Assembly (NCBI GenBank): GCA_963746155.1
Contig: CAVVAB010000001.1
Coordinates: 411,679-475,678 of the forward strand
DNA: 64,000 nucleotides
Origin: AC-32 sp963746155
Lineage (GTDB): Bacteria > Actinomycetota > Thermoleophilia > Gaiellales > Gaiellaceae
Reading direction: 5' to 3'
Within the stretch, counting starts at the first letter, position 1. Each line of letters begins with the position of its first letter. Shown here in pieces: positions 47,129 to 57,063 of this stretch. The notes beneath the pieces are model-generated. The model worked only from the letters and a program-made list of their open reading frames with translations. It ran no database searches and was not told the DNA's origin. The position numbers and the translations under genes were made by a program.

Positions 47129-48787
47129 CTACTTCTTGTGCACGCTCGTCAGGCTGAGCTTCGAGAGCTAGTTGAACGGCCCCTGCGGCGAGTCACGAAC
47201 CCCGTCCAGCTTCGGGCTGACGGCGCGCGACGTGAGTCGTCGTTGTACGAGCCAGATGTACGGGCCGCTGGTCGTACAGGTACTTCTGCATCTGCCAGAC
47301 GAGCGCGCTGCGCGCTTGTCCTGGTTCGGCGTCAGCTGCTGCTTGCGAGTACATCGCGTCGTAGCGTCTTGTCGCAGAAGCCGCTGTCGCTCCAGCCGCC
47401 GTACTGGGCGCAGGTGACGACCGAGAGCATGAAGTCGGGGTCGATCAGCGCCGACCCAGTCCCAGAGCGCGAGGTCGAAGTTGAGGTACTTGTTGTCCGG
47501 CGCCGTGATCTCGTCGAACGCCGTCGCTCGAGTCGAGCGCCTTCTGGCTCAGCTGGACGCCGATCTTCTGGAAGTCCGGCTGGATGATCTGGAACGTCCG
47601 GTTCGTGCTCGGGACGTCGGTCGGCGTGATCACGTCGTACGACATCTTGTGGCCGTCGGCGACCCGGATCCCGTCCGCTGCCGCGCTTGTAGCCGAGGCT
47701 CGTCGAGCGATCTTGTTCGCCAGGCGCGAGGTCGAAGGTCTCCGGCTTGAGGTTCGGGTTCGTACCAGTCGCCCGTCGCGGCCGGAATGATCGATGTAGG
47801 CCGGCTTCGCGTGTGCCGAGGAAGACGACGCTGGATGATCTGGTCGCGGTCGACCGCGTGCGCGAACGCCTCCTTGACCTTCGGGTTCAGCAGCTCGCGG
47901 TGGTTCGTCTTGTTCGGGTTCGAGTTGATGATGAAGTCGGTCTGGTCGACGCCCGGGCACGTCGGAGACCGTGAAGCCGGCGTCCTTCAGCGTCTTGATC
48001 CCCGTCGCCGGGACGTCCTCGATCGCGTCGATCTCGTGCGCCTTGAGCGCGGAGATCAGCGCGTCGTCGTTCGAGAACATCCGCAGGCCGAAGCGCGTCG
48101 ATCTTCGGCTTCGGCCCGTAGAAGGAGTCGTTGCGCTCGAACAGCGCGATCTGGTCCTTCTTGAACTTGGCAGCTTGAAGGGCCCGCCGCCGACGACCGG
48201 CGCGGTGTTCGCGAACGTCTTCAGGTCGGCCCCCTTGTGGCCGGTGTGCTGGCTCCAGATGTGCTTCGGCAGGATCGAAGAACTGCTGGAACTGGCCGAG
48301 CACGTTGCCGGCCGCGCGCTGTAGTGGACGACAAGCGTGTGTCGGGTTCGGCGCGTCGGCGTTCTTGATGTGCGCGATCAGGCCGGCCGCGTTCGCCGCG
48401 CCGCCGGTGCGCGTACTTGACGTCGGTGTTGATCGTCCAGGCCGCGTCCTCGGCCGTCAGCGGCTTGCCGTCCGATCCACTTCGCGTTCGGACGCGTCTT
48501 GAACGTCCACGTCTTGCCGCCGTCGCTCGACTTCCACGAGCGTGGCGAAGTCCGGAACGAATTGCGTGTTCGTGCTTGTCGTACTGGACCAGGAACGGGT
48601 AGATGTACTCGAAGGTCGAGTAGGCGTCCTGGTTGAAGGCGACGTACGGGTTGAGCGAGTCGATCCGCGAGCTCGTGCCCAGCCTGAACGTGCCCGCCGC
48701 TCTTGCCCGAGCTGCCGCCGCCGCCACAACCCGCGAGCACGGCGACGCGTGCCGAGAGAGCGCTGCCAGCTTCAACCCCTTGCCCAT
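47129..48787 (-). CDS. Peptide ABC transporter substrate-binding lipoprotein (SBP_bac_5), frameshifted
   Basis: About 540 residues, heavily broken by indels. MGKGLKLAAL opens the signal; VLAGCGGGGSSGKS is the lipobox with Cys for lipidation. SSRIDSLNPYVAFNQDAYST, EYIYPFLVQYDKH and KTWTFKTRPNAKW are typical of DppA/OppA-like proteins, as are LINALKAHEIDAIEDVPATG and the end LSLTSVHKK. Binds peptides outside the membrane and delivers them to the permeases encoded downstream. It starts 20 bp after the LD-carboxypeptidase gene. Confidence 0.82.
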
Positions 48788-48806
48788 GTCCGCCTCCTGC
48801 TGAAGC

Positions 48807-49755
48807 TCACTCGTCGAACGGCGACTCGTCGACCGTCAGTGAGCGAGAGTCGGCGTCGAGCGTATACCGAACGCCGAGCGGAAGGGCGGCCAGGTGCTTG
48901 CCGTGGCCGAGCGGCTGGCCGTAGATGACCGGGACGCCGAGCGGCTCGAGGTGCTCCTCCAGGACGTCCTCGATCGAGCGCGAGCGCGCCCAGTCGGACG
49001 CCTCGCGCAGGTCGCCCCAGTCGCAGTCCTCCATCTCGCCGACGACGACGCCCGACGACGCCGTCGAGCTTCCCCGCGTGCCTCAGCTGGGTCAGCATCC
49101 CGTCCACGTAGTACGGCGGCGCCTTGTAGTCCTCGAAGAAGAGGATCGCGCCGTCGAGCTCGACCTCCCAGGGCGTGCCCATCGTCTGCAGGAGCAGCCA
49201 GAGGCAGCCGCCGACGAGCGGCGCGGTGACCGTGCCGCCGCGGATCGCGCGCACGTAGGGATCGTCGGGATTCGGCGGCACCGGGCCGGTCGCGTCGCCG
49301 GTCAGCACCTGCGACGAGCCGCGCGCGCGTGAACTCGGTCGCCTCGGGGTCGCCGACGCCGACGAGGCCGTTGCCGTAGATCGTCGGCAGCCCGGTGCGG
49401 CGCGCGACGGCGACGTGGAGCGCGGTGATGTCGGAGAAGCCGACGAGCGGCTTCGGGTTGGCGGCGATCGCGTCGAAGTCGAGGTACGGGATCGTCTGCG
49501 CCGAGCCGTAGCCGCCCTGGAGCGCCTGGACGACGTCCACCTCGGGGTCGGCGAAGAGCGCGTTCAGGTCGGCCGCGCGCTGCTCGGGCGTCGCCGGCGA
49601 CGTAGTCGTCGCGCGCGTAGACGCCGTCGGCGAGCTTCACGCGGTAGCCCTGCGACTCCCACCACTCGACCCCGCGCAGCGATCTCGGAGCGCGAGTCGT
49701 ACGGGCTGGCGGGCGCGGCGACGCCGATCGTCCCTCCGGGAGGCAGCGGCTTCAC
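48807..49755 (-). CDS. S66 LD-carboxypeptidase family protein, frameshifted
   Basis: About 315 residues from GTG 49755 (VKPLPPGGTIGVAAPASPYD). Catalytic features of S66 (LdcA/MccF): nucleophile Ser in LQGGYGSAQTIPYL, PLVGFSDITALHVAVARRTG, Glu in ILFFEDYKAPPYYVD and His in YGQPLGHGKHLAAL. Indels near 49677, 49605, 49327 and 49053. Family members cut the L,D bond of cell-wall tetrapeptides or inactivate microcin C-like peptides. Position in a peptide import operon suggests use on imported peptides. Confidence 0.82.
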
Positions 49756-49766
49756 GCGCGGCTTCT

Positions 49767-51588
49767 CTACCAGGAAGGTCGGCCGCGCGTGGCCGCGGGA
49801 GCGGGAAGACGCGGCCGGCCGCGGCGTCGGCCATGCGCGTCGAGCCGGCGCGCGAGCTCGCGGCGGGAGCGCGCGAGGTGGCGGCGCAGGCTCTGCTCGA
49901 GCCACGGGCCCGGCTGGCGCGCGCCCGGCTCGCCGCGGAGCGAGGCGAGCTCGCGCCAGAGGTCGGGGCCGGGGTCGGCGTCGCCCTGCACGCCCCAGCA
50001 GGCGCGGCGCGCCCGGCGGCCGCGGCGGGCGCGCTCGATCCTGAAGGCCTCGTGCGAGAGGTCGGAGCAGAGCCAGTTGAGCCCGACGCGCGAGAGGTGG
50101 CCGCTCGGCCTTGGTCGGGGTCCGCGAGCGCGCGTCTCGAGGAGCTCGATGTCGGCCGCCGTCTGCTCGTGCGGGTAGCGCGGCGCGTCGATCGCGTCCA
50201 TCCCGTGGAGCCCGCGGCCGACCGCGGTGAAGCGCTTGCGGCCCTCGCCGTGCCGAGGCTCGCAGCGCGCTCGAGCCCCGTGCGCAGGCCGCCGAGCGAT
50301 CGCCGCAGTCGCGGGCACGCGCGGCGAAGTCGAGCGACGGGCGCGTCGAGCAGCAGCCGCGCGCAGAGCTCGGTCAGCTTCGCGAGGTAGCCGAAGTCGA
50401 CCCTCTCGGTCGTGTCGAACTGCGTGTGGTACTCGGTGCGCTCGAACTCGTCGAGTGAACGTCGAGACGTTGATCGCCGGGATCCCGGCGGCGAGGAACG
50501 GCCAGACCTCGGTCCACGTGTTCGGACGGTCGAGCTCGTAGCCGTGCGGAAGCAGGCCGTCGCGCTGCGGCCGCGCGGCAGTGACGGCGGATCCAGGCCG
50601 CGAGCTCGGGCGGCACGTCGAGCGTGAAGAATCGGCCGCGGCCTGCCCGAGCCCTCGACGTTGAGGTAGAAGGGCGAGCCGGTCGTCCACTCGCGATGCT
50701 CGGCGACGACCTGGTACCAGGCGCCGTAACACCAGTCGTAGGCCGACTCGGCGATGCCGTACTCCTCGGCGGTGTGCGAGACGAACGCGATCGTGCGCTC
50801 CGGGCGGATGCCCGCCTCGGTGAACGCGCGCGCCAGCTCGAGCGTGACCGCGACGCCGGTCGCGTCGTCGAACGCCGCGCCGAACCAGCCGTCGTGGTGG
50901 CCGGCGACGATCGTCGGAGCGCCCTCGGCGCCGGCCGGGCAGCTCGCCGACGACGTTCGCAGCCCGGTGCTCGGCTTGCAGCGGCGCACGCAGGACGACG
51001 CGCACCGCTCCCCCGGCCGTCGAGCTTCGGCGCGTCCTCGCTTGCCGGATCGTCACGCACGGCGGCCCCTCCGCGTGCCAGATCCCGTCGAACGTGCCGA
51101 GCGCTTCCGGCGCCTGGTAGAACGGCCCGCCCTCGGGCGCGTAGAGCACCATCGCCGTGGCCCCGCGCAGGCCGAGCTCGAGGCCCGACGTGGTAGGGCC
51201 AGAGGCGCGCGACCTGCCACTCGACGAGCGCGATCTTGCCGCGCGACGTCGAGCCGGTCGAGCTGCCTGCGGCCGCCGCGGCCGACGCGCGACGAGCTCG
51301 CCCTCGACGCCCTTCGCCCCGGTCTCGGGAACGCCGCCGAAGGACGCGCACTCGACCCGCGATCCCGTCCGCCAGCTCGACGAAGGCCTCCTCGAGCCGC
51401 CAGCCGTCGACCGGGACCGGCTCCTCGACGACGTTCTCGAGCCCGAGCGAGCGCATCTCGCCGGCGATGAAGTCGACCGCCTCGCGCTCCTCCGGCGTGC
51501 CCGCGACCCGGAAGCCGAGCGGGTGCGAGCCGATCGACGCCAGCCGCTCGACGACGTGGCGCAGGTACTCGGGCGAGAACTCGATCAC
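49767..51588 (-). CDS. M28 family zinc aminopeptidase, frameshifted
   Basis: About 600 residues from GTG 51588 (VIEFSPEYLRHVVERLASIG). N-terminal part SHPLGFRVAGTPEEREAVDF, a PA-like insert (VRGKIALVEWQVARLWPYHV), then the M28 zinc site: His and Asp in VAGHHDGWFGAAFDDATGVA, Glu-Glu in VSHTAEEYGIAES and later Asp/His positions across indels (WPFLAAGIPAINVSTF). At least ten indels, with the C-terminal frame the least certain. It removes N-terminal residues from peptides. GTG overlaps the HDAC-like gene stop. Confidence 0.8.
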
Positions 51589-52640
51589 GCGCGCCCCTCC
51601 TCGAGCCCGAGCAGCGACTCGCGGACGAGCTCGCCGAGCGAGCTCGAGGTCGTAGCCGCCTTCCTGCACGACCACCGTCGGAACCCCGAGCGCGCCGAGC
51701 AGCCTCCCCGCCTCGCGGTAGCCCGCGGCGCTCACCTGGAGCGGGCTCTCCGGATCGGCGGCCGCGGCGTCCACTCCGAGCGCGACGACCAGCCCGGACA
51801 CGCCGAAGCTCCTCGCCCACGCGGCGAGCTCGGCGACCGCGCTCGAGCCACGGCTCGTCGCCCCAGCCCGGAGCCAGCGGCAGGTTGCGGTTCGCCTCGT
51901 CGTTCTCGTCGGCGAAGCCGAGGAAGTGCGGGAACCAGCCGGTGCCCGGGTCGACGTGGACCGAGCCGGTGAGCACGTCGGTGCGGTCGCGGAAGATCTC
52001 CTGCGTGCCGTTCCCGTGGTGCGCGTCGACGTCGAGCACCGCGACCGGGCCGTCGAGCTTCGCCTGGAGAGAGGCTGCCGCGATCGCGGCGTTGTTGAGA
52101 TAGCACGAGCCGCCGAAGGCGTCCCTGCGTCACGTGGTGGCCCGGCGGCCTGGTACACGCGTAGGCGAAGGGCTCGCCCGCGACGACGAGGTCGACGGCC
52201 GTCAACGCCGCCTCCGCAGCCGCGCGCGCAGCCTCCCAGGTGCCCGGCCCGACAAGCGTCATCGTGTCGTAGGCGTAGAAGCCGGGCTTCGCCCAGACGG
52301 CCGCGGGCTCCCGCAGCTGCGAGCCGAGGCCCCGGTGCGCGAACACGTACGGGACGACGCGATCCTGGCCGGGATCCGCAGGCAGGCCCGCCGCGTCCCA
52401 CTCGCTCCAGGCCGATCGCAGGTACTCGACGAGGCCCGGATCGTGAACCTCGAGCAGCGCCGCGTCCTCGTGCGGCGTCGCCTCCACGAAACGCGCGCCC
52501 ACCTCGAGCAGAGCGGCCCTGATCGCCTCGATCCTCGCCGCGGTCTCGGTCGCGGGGGTCCGCACGCCGACCCAGATCTCGCCGCCCGGATCGTGGAGCA
52601 GACACGCATCGCTCCAGACGACGGGCATGGCGAGCTTCAC
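51585..52640 (-). CDS. Histone deacetylase / acetylpolyamine amidohydrolase family protein, frameshifted
   Basis: About 350 residues; ATG 52628 is an alternative start. MPVVWSDACLLHDPGGEIWV, the His-His pair in CTRPPGHHVTQ, metal-binding VAVLDVDAHHGNGTQEIFRD, then VALGVDAAAADPESPLQVSA and VVVQEGGYDLE. All zinc and catalytic residues of the class II-like bacterial HDAC family are visible. It probably removes acetyl groups from small amines or peptides. First gene of the peptide operon. Indels near 52125, 51845 and 51640. 22 bp from the divergent P1 peptidase gene. Confidence 0.85.
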
Positions 52641-52662
52641 GCGGCGACCTTACAGTCCCCCC

Positions 52663-53739
52663 GTGCCCGACGGCCCTCCCGCTCCTCGCGGCCCGCGCCT
52701 GCGGGAGCTCGGCCTGCGGATCGGTGAGCTCGAGCCCGGACCGACCGACTCGATCGCGGACGTGCCCGGCGTCACGGTCGGCCACGTCACCGTCTGGCGG
52801 GACGAGCCCGAACCCCCGGAAGGACGCGGCGTCGCGCGCACCGGCGTGACGGCGATCGTCCCCGCGCCGGTCGGGCCGCTCGTGCAGGAGCCCGTCCGCG
52901 CGGGCACCGCTGTCCTGAACGGCGCCGGCGAGCTGACCGGCTCGCTGGAGATCCGCGAGTGGGGCCGCGTCAGGACGCCCATCTACCTGACCTCGACGAT
53001 GGCGGTCGGGCGGATCTTCGACGGCGCGGTCGACGTCGCCATCGCCGCAGACTCCTCGGTGGGCGTCGACCGCGTCGTCATCCCGGTCGTCGGCGAGTGC
53101 GACGACAGCGACCTGAACGACGCGCGCGATGTCCAGGTCGAGGCGGCGGACGCCGGTCGAGCCGTGGAGGCGGCATCGGGGTGGCCGTTCGACGAAGGCG
53201 CCGTCGGCGCGGGCACGGGCATGACGGCTCTCGGCTGGAAAGGCGGAATCGGCACCGCAAGCCGCGCGCTGCCCGGGTTAGGCTGCGCCCTCGGTGTCCT
53301 CGTGCTCGCCAACTTCGGCTCGGCGCGCCAGCTGCAGGTCGCAGGCGTCCCGGTCGGCCGGCTGCTCCCGGGCGAGTCGCCGCCGGAGCCCGCAGGGAGC
53401 TGCATCGCCGTCGTCGCGACCGACGCGGCGCTCGGTCCGGCGCAGCTCGAACGCGTCGCCCGCCGCGCCGGCCTCGGCCTCGCGCGCACCGGCTCGGTCG
53501 CACACCACGGCAGCGGCGAGATCTTCCTCGCGTTCTCGACGGCCGCGCCGCGAAGGCAGTCGAGGACAGAGCGATGGACGAGCTCTTCGCTGCGACCGTC
53601 GAGGCGACCGAGGAGGCCGTGCTGAACGCTCTCTGGGCGGCGCCCGACGTCACCGGCCGTGAGGGCCGCCTGCAGCGCGGGCCTGCCGCACGACGAGGTG
53701 CTCGAGCTGCTCGAGCGGCACGGAGCGCTGCGCCGGTGA
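52663..53739 (+). CDS. P1 family (DmpA-like) N-terminal-nucleophile aminopeptidase, frameshifted
   Basis: About 355 residues from GTG 52663. PTDSIADVPGVTVGHVTVWR at the start; GRGVARTGVTAIVP; GAGTGMTALGWKGGIGTASR; GVLVLANFGSARQLQVAGVP; and the self-cleavage Gly-Ser in PAGSCIAVVATDAALGPAQL. P1 enzymes release L- or D-residues or beta-peptides from N-termini after autoprocessing. Indels near 53553 and 53680. Divergent from the peptide operon and probably part of the same function. Confidence 0.85.
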
Positions 53740-54938
53740 AGATCCTCGTCGTCGGCACGGGAGGCGTCGGCAGCGCGGTGGCCGCGGTCGCCCAGAAGCG
53801 CGACTTCTTCGAGCGGATGACCCTCGCCGACCTCGACCCGGCCCGCCCGGAGGCGCTCGTCGCGCGCCTCGACGACCCGCGCTTCGCTGCCGCCCAGGTC
53901 GACGCCTCCAACGAGGCGAGCATCGCGGCGCTCGCGGCCGAGGCCGACGTCGTCCTCAACGCGGCCGACCCGCGCTTCAACCCGCCGATCTTCGCGGCCG
54001 CCTTCAGGACTCGCTGCACGTACCTCGACATGGCGATGACACTCTCGGAGCCGCACCCCGAGGAGCCGTACTCGAAGCCGGGCGTGATGCTCGGCGACCT
54101 CCAGTTCGCCGAGCACGAGCGCTGGAAGGAAGCAGGGTTGCTCGCGCTCGCCGGGATCGGCGTCGAGCCCGGCCTCTCGGACGTCTTCGCCCGCTACGCC
54201 GCCGACCACCTCTTCTCCGAGATCGACGAGGTCGGCGTCCGCGACGGCGCGGATCTCGTGATCGAGGGCTACGACTTCGCGCCGACCTTCTCGATCTGGA
54301 CGACGATCGAGGAGTGCCTCAACCCGCCGCTGATCTGGGAGCGCGAGCGAGGCTTCTACACGACGCCGCCGTTCTCGGAGCCGGAGGTCTTCGACTTCCC
54401 GGAGGGGATCGGCCCGCTCGAGTGCGTGAACGTCGAGCACGAGGAGGTCGTGCTCGTCCCGCGCGAGATCGAGTGCAAGCGCGTCACGTTCAAGTACGGG
54501 CTCGGCGACGAGTTCATCGACGTGCTGAAGACGCTGCACAAGCTCGGGCTCGACTCGACGAAGCCGGTGACGGTGCGCGGCGTCGAGGTGGCTCCGCGGG
54601 ACGTCGTCGCCGCAGCGCTTCCCGACCCGGCGACCCTCGGCGACCGGATGCGCGGCAAGACCTGCGCGGGAACGGTCGTCAACGGCACCGGCAAGGACGG
54701 GAACCCGCGGCGGACCTACCTGTACCACGTCTCCGACAACGAGACGACGATGCGGGAGTACGGCTCGCAGGCCGTCGTCCTGCAGACCGCGCTCAACCCG
54801 GTCGTCGCGATGGAGCTGCTCGCGAACGGGGCCTGGTCGGGCGCGGGCGTGCTCGGCCCGGAGGCCTTCGACGCCGTGCCGTTCCTCGACCTCCTCGCGG
54901 CGTACGGGGAGGCGCACGGCCAGCTCGAGCTCGCCTGA
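53736..54938 (+). CDS. Saccharopine dehydrogenase-like NAD(P)-binding protein
   Basis: 400 residues, intact, from GTG 53736 (GTGA overlap with the P1 gene). Rossmann start KILVVGTGGVGSAVAAVAQK, then ADVVLNAADPRFNPPIFAAA, CTYLDMAMTLSEPHPEEPYS and AGIGVEPGLSDVFARYAADH. This matches the saccharopine dehydrogenase/Lys9 family. These enzymes act on lysine-derived imine adducts or related amino acid conjugates. Coupling to a peptidase suggests amino acid catabolism; substrate unknown. Confidence 0.85.
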   Translation: MKILVVGTGGVGSAVAAVAQKRDFFERMTLADLDPARPEALVARLDDPRFAAAQVDASNEASIAALAAEADVVLNAADPRFNPPIFAAAFRTRCTYLDMAMTLSEPHPEEPYSKPGVMLGDLQFAEHERWKEAGLLALAGIGVEPGLSDVFARYAADHLFSEIDEVGVRDGADLVIEGYDFAPTFSIWTTIEECLNPPLIWERERGFYTTPPFSEPEVFDFPEGIGPLECVNVEHEEVVLVPREIECKRVTFKYGLGDEFIDVLKTLHKLGLDSTKPVTVRGVEVAPRDVVAAALPDPATLGDRMRGKTCAGTVVNGTGKDGNPRRTYLYHVSDNETTMREYGSQAVVLQTALNPVVAMELLANGAWSGAGVLGPEAFDAVPFLDLLAAYGEAHGQLELA

Positions 54939-54939
54939 G

Positions 54940-56310
54940 ATGACCGAGATCGCCCGGCCGCGTTCCTCCCCGGAGGCGCTGTGGCCCGCGTTCGTCCTGA
55001 TCCTCGGAGCGGTCGTCCTCGTCGTCGTCCTCTCCCACCCGGCCGCGGACGGGCACTGGGAGAACCACCCCGCGCACTTCTGGCTCGTGCTCGGCGCCGC
55101 CGCGCTCGCGGTCACGCTCGGCTACACGGTCGGAGTCGCGGCGCGCCGCCGCCGCGACGCGCGCCTGCTGCTCGTCTCGCTTGCGTTCGTCTCGGCCGCC
55201 GGCTTCCTCGGGCTGCACGCGCTCGCGACCCCCGGCGTGCTGATCGGGAAGAACGCGGGCTTCGAGCTCGCGACGCCGCTCGGGCTCGTGCTGGCCGGAG
55301 TCTTCGCGGCCGCGTCGTCGCTGCCGCTTCGCCCGAGGACCGCCGAGCGCATCCTCAGCCTGTCGTGGCCGCTGATCATCGCGCTCTCGGCGGTGATGGT
55401 CGGCTGGGCGGCCGTCTCGCTCGCGGAGCTCGACCCGCTCGCGGGGCCGCTCGGCGCGAGGAGCTGAACGGCTGGCAGGTGGTGCTCGCCCTGATCGGCG
55501 TCGTCCTCTACGGGATCGCGGCCGTCGGCTACTACCGCCTCTACCGGCGGCGCCGGGCCGGGTTCCTGCTCGGGATCGCGCTCGCCTTCGCGCTGCTGGC
55601 CGAGGCCATGCTCGTGATCGCCTGGGCGCGGAGCTGGCGGCTCTCGTGGTGGGAGTGGCACCTGCTGATGCTGACCGCGTTCGCGGCGATCGCGATCAGC
55701 GCGCGGACGGAGTGGCACGAGGAGCGGTTCAGCCCGCTCTACCTCGACGAGACGCTCGCCGACACGCGCGAGGTGAGCGTCATCCTGGCCGACCTCCAGG
55801 GGTTCACGTCGTACTCGGAGAAGATGAGCCCCGCCCAGGTGGCCGCGATGCTGAACGGCTACTTCCGGCGGCTCGTGCCGCTGCTCGAGTCCGACGGCGG
55901 GATGGTCCACCAGATCATCGGCGACGCGGTGATGGTGATCTTCAACCAGCACGGAAACGAGCCGGAGCACGCGCTGCGCGCCGCGCGGACCGCGCTCGCG
56001 TTCCAGGCGGCCGCCGGCGAGATCGCAGGCGGCCACGAAGACTGGCCCCGCTTCCGCGCGGGGGTGAACAGCGGCGAAGTGCTCGCGGGAGTCGTCGGCG
56101 GCGAGAGCGGCCACCGCAAGCACGGTGTCGTCGGCGACACGGTCAATCTCGCCGCGCGGCTCGAGGCGGCAGCGCCGGTCGGCGCGGTGGTCGTGGGCGC
56201 CGAAACCGCGGCCGACGCTCCCGCCCGGCACGGTCCTCGAACGGCTTCCAGCACTCGAGGTCAAGGGCAAGGAAGACCCCGTCGAGGCGTACATCCTCCG
56301 CGCGCTCTGA
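54940..56310 (+). CDS. Membrane-bound class III adenylate/guanylate cyclase, frameshifted
   Basis: About 457 residues. N-terminal half has about six membrane segments (ALWPAFVLILGAVVLVVVL and on). Cyclase domain: metal Asp in SVILADLQGFTSYSEKMSP, HQIIGDAVMVIFNQHG with the second metal Asp, and KHGVVGDTVNLAARLEAAAP with substrate Asp and the transition-state Asn and Arg, then PALEVKGKEDPVEAYILRAL. Indels near 55462 and 56217. Active residues are present, so it should make cyclic AMP (or GMP) in response to an unknown membrane signal. It ends 20 bp before the tRNA gene. Confidence 0.85.
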
Positions 56311-56330
56311 GCCTTCTACACTGGGCGCGG

Positions 56331-56402
56331 GCCCCCGTAGCTCAGTGGATAGAGCAGTGGTTTCCTAAACCGCGTGCGCAAGTTCGATTCTTGCCGGGGG
56401 TT
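56331..56402 (+). tRNA. tRNA-Arg (anticodon CCT)
   Basis: Full cloverleaf: acceptor GCCCCCG pairing with CGGGGGT, D arm CTCA...GAGC, anticodon loop TTCCTAA (CCT reads AGG), T arm GCAAG-TTCGATT-CTTGC. The acceptor ends with a G1-U72 wobble and T at 73, which is irregular; the displaced 3' half at 60551-60598 has the regular C72 and A73. Confidence 0.88.
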
Positions 56403-56443
56403 GATCCACTCGCCTAGCGAGCGTCTGGGAGCCACGCCGGGAT

Positions 56444-56516
56444 TGGCGCGGGCGAGGTTCGCGGTCATCGTGCCGCCCGTCCCGCCTCCGAGGATGACGA
56501 TCTGCTTCTTGCTCAC
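56444..56516 (-). pseudogene. Truncated NAD(P)/FAD-dependent oxidoreductase (N-terminal 24 codons)
   Basis: Starts with GTG after a strong AGGAGG site directly behind the osmC gene, and reads SKKQIVILGGGTGGTMTANL, a dinucleotide-binding start like that of sulfide:quinone reductases. Homology ends after about 24 residues and the frame runs into the tRNA gene. It appears cut off at the tRNA junction. Confidence 0.6.
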
Positions 56517-56519
56517 GAT

Positions 56520-56957
56520 TCACCTCCTGGTGCCACCAGCGCGACGCCCGGCAGGGCGCTCACGGCCCTCGATCCTCTCGATGAACTCGACCCCGGCCTC
56601 GATCGAGCGGCGTAGCGGACACGCGCGTGCGACCTTCTCGAGCCGCTCGAGCTGTGCATCGCTGAGGTCGCCGCCTACCTTGATCGCGATCTGGAAGCTG
56701 CGCGGTGTCGAGTGGTGGTCGTAGTCGACCTCGACCGCCACCTGGCCGAGCTCCCATCCCTTTGTCCGGGCGTACATCACGAGCGTCGTCGAGATGCAAG
56801 CGGCGAGCGCGGCGGGAAACAGCTCGTGGGGCGCCGGGCCGCTCCCGTCACCGCCAAGGTGCTGCGGCTCGTCGGTGATGAGACGGTGCTGGCCGTCGAT
56901 AACGACCTCCTGACGGAGCGTGCCGGAGATCGAGCGGGCTGTTGCGGTGAGACTCAT
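56520..56957 (-). CDS. OsmC/Ohr family peroxiredoxin-like protein
   Basis: 145 residues, intact. The two redox cysteines are in ALAACISTTLVMYARTKG and VARACPLRRSIEAG; PAPHELFPAALAACIS is the family hallmark. OsmC/Ohr proteins reduce organic hydroperoxides or, in sulfur modules, handle sulfane sulfur. It is followed three bases later by the truncated oxidoreductase. A 106-bp gap separates it from the MMPL gene upstream. Confidence 0.88.
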   Translation of the reverse strand: MSLTATARSISGTLRQEVVIDGQHRLITDEPQHLGGDGSGPAPHELFPAALAACISTTLVMYARTKGWELGQVAVEVDYDHHSTPRSFQIAIKVGGDLSDAQLERLEKVARACPLRRSIEAGVEFIERIEGRERPAGRRAGGTRR

Positions 56958-57063
56958 CGGTCTGATGACAGCCTGCTCACGGCCTGTGGGCTCGCCATCG
57001 GGGCGCGCGCGGAGCGGAGCGTGGACAACTACGCAGTGCCGAGTAGTCGTATTAGCTCGAGCA

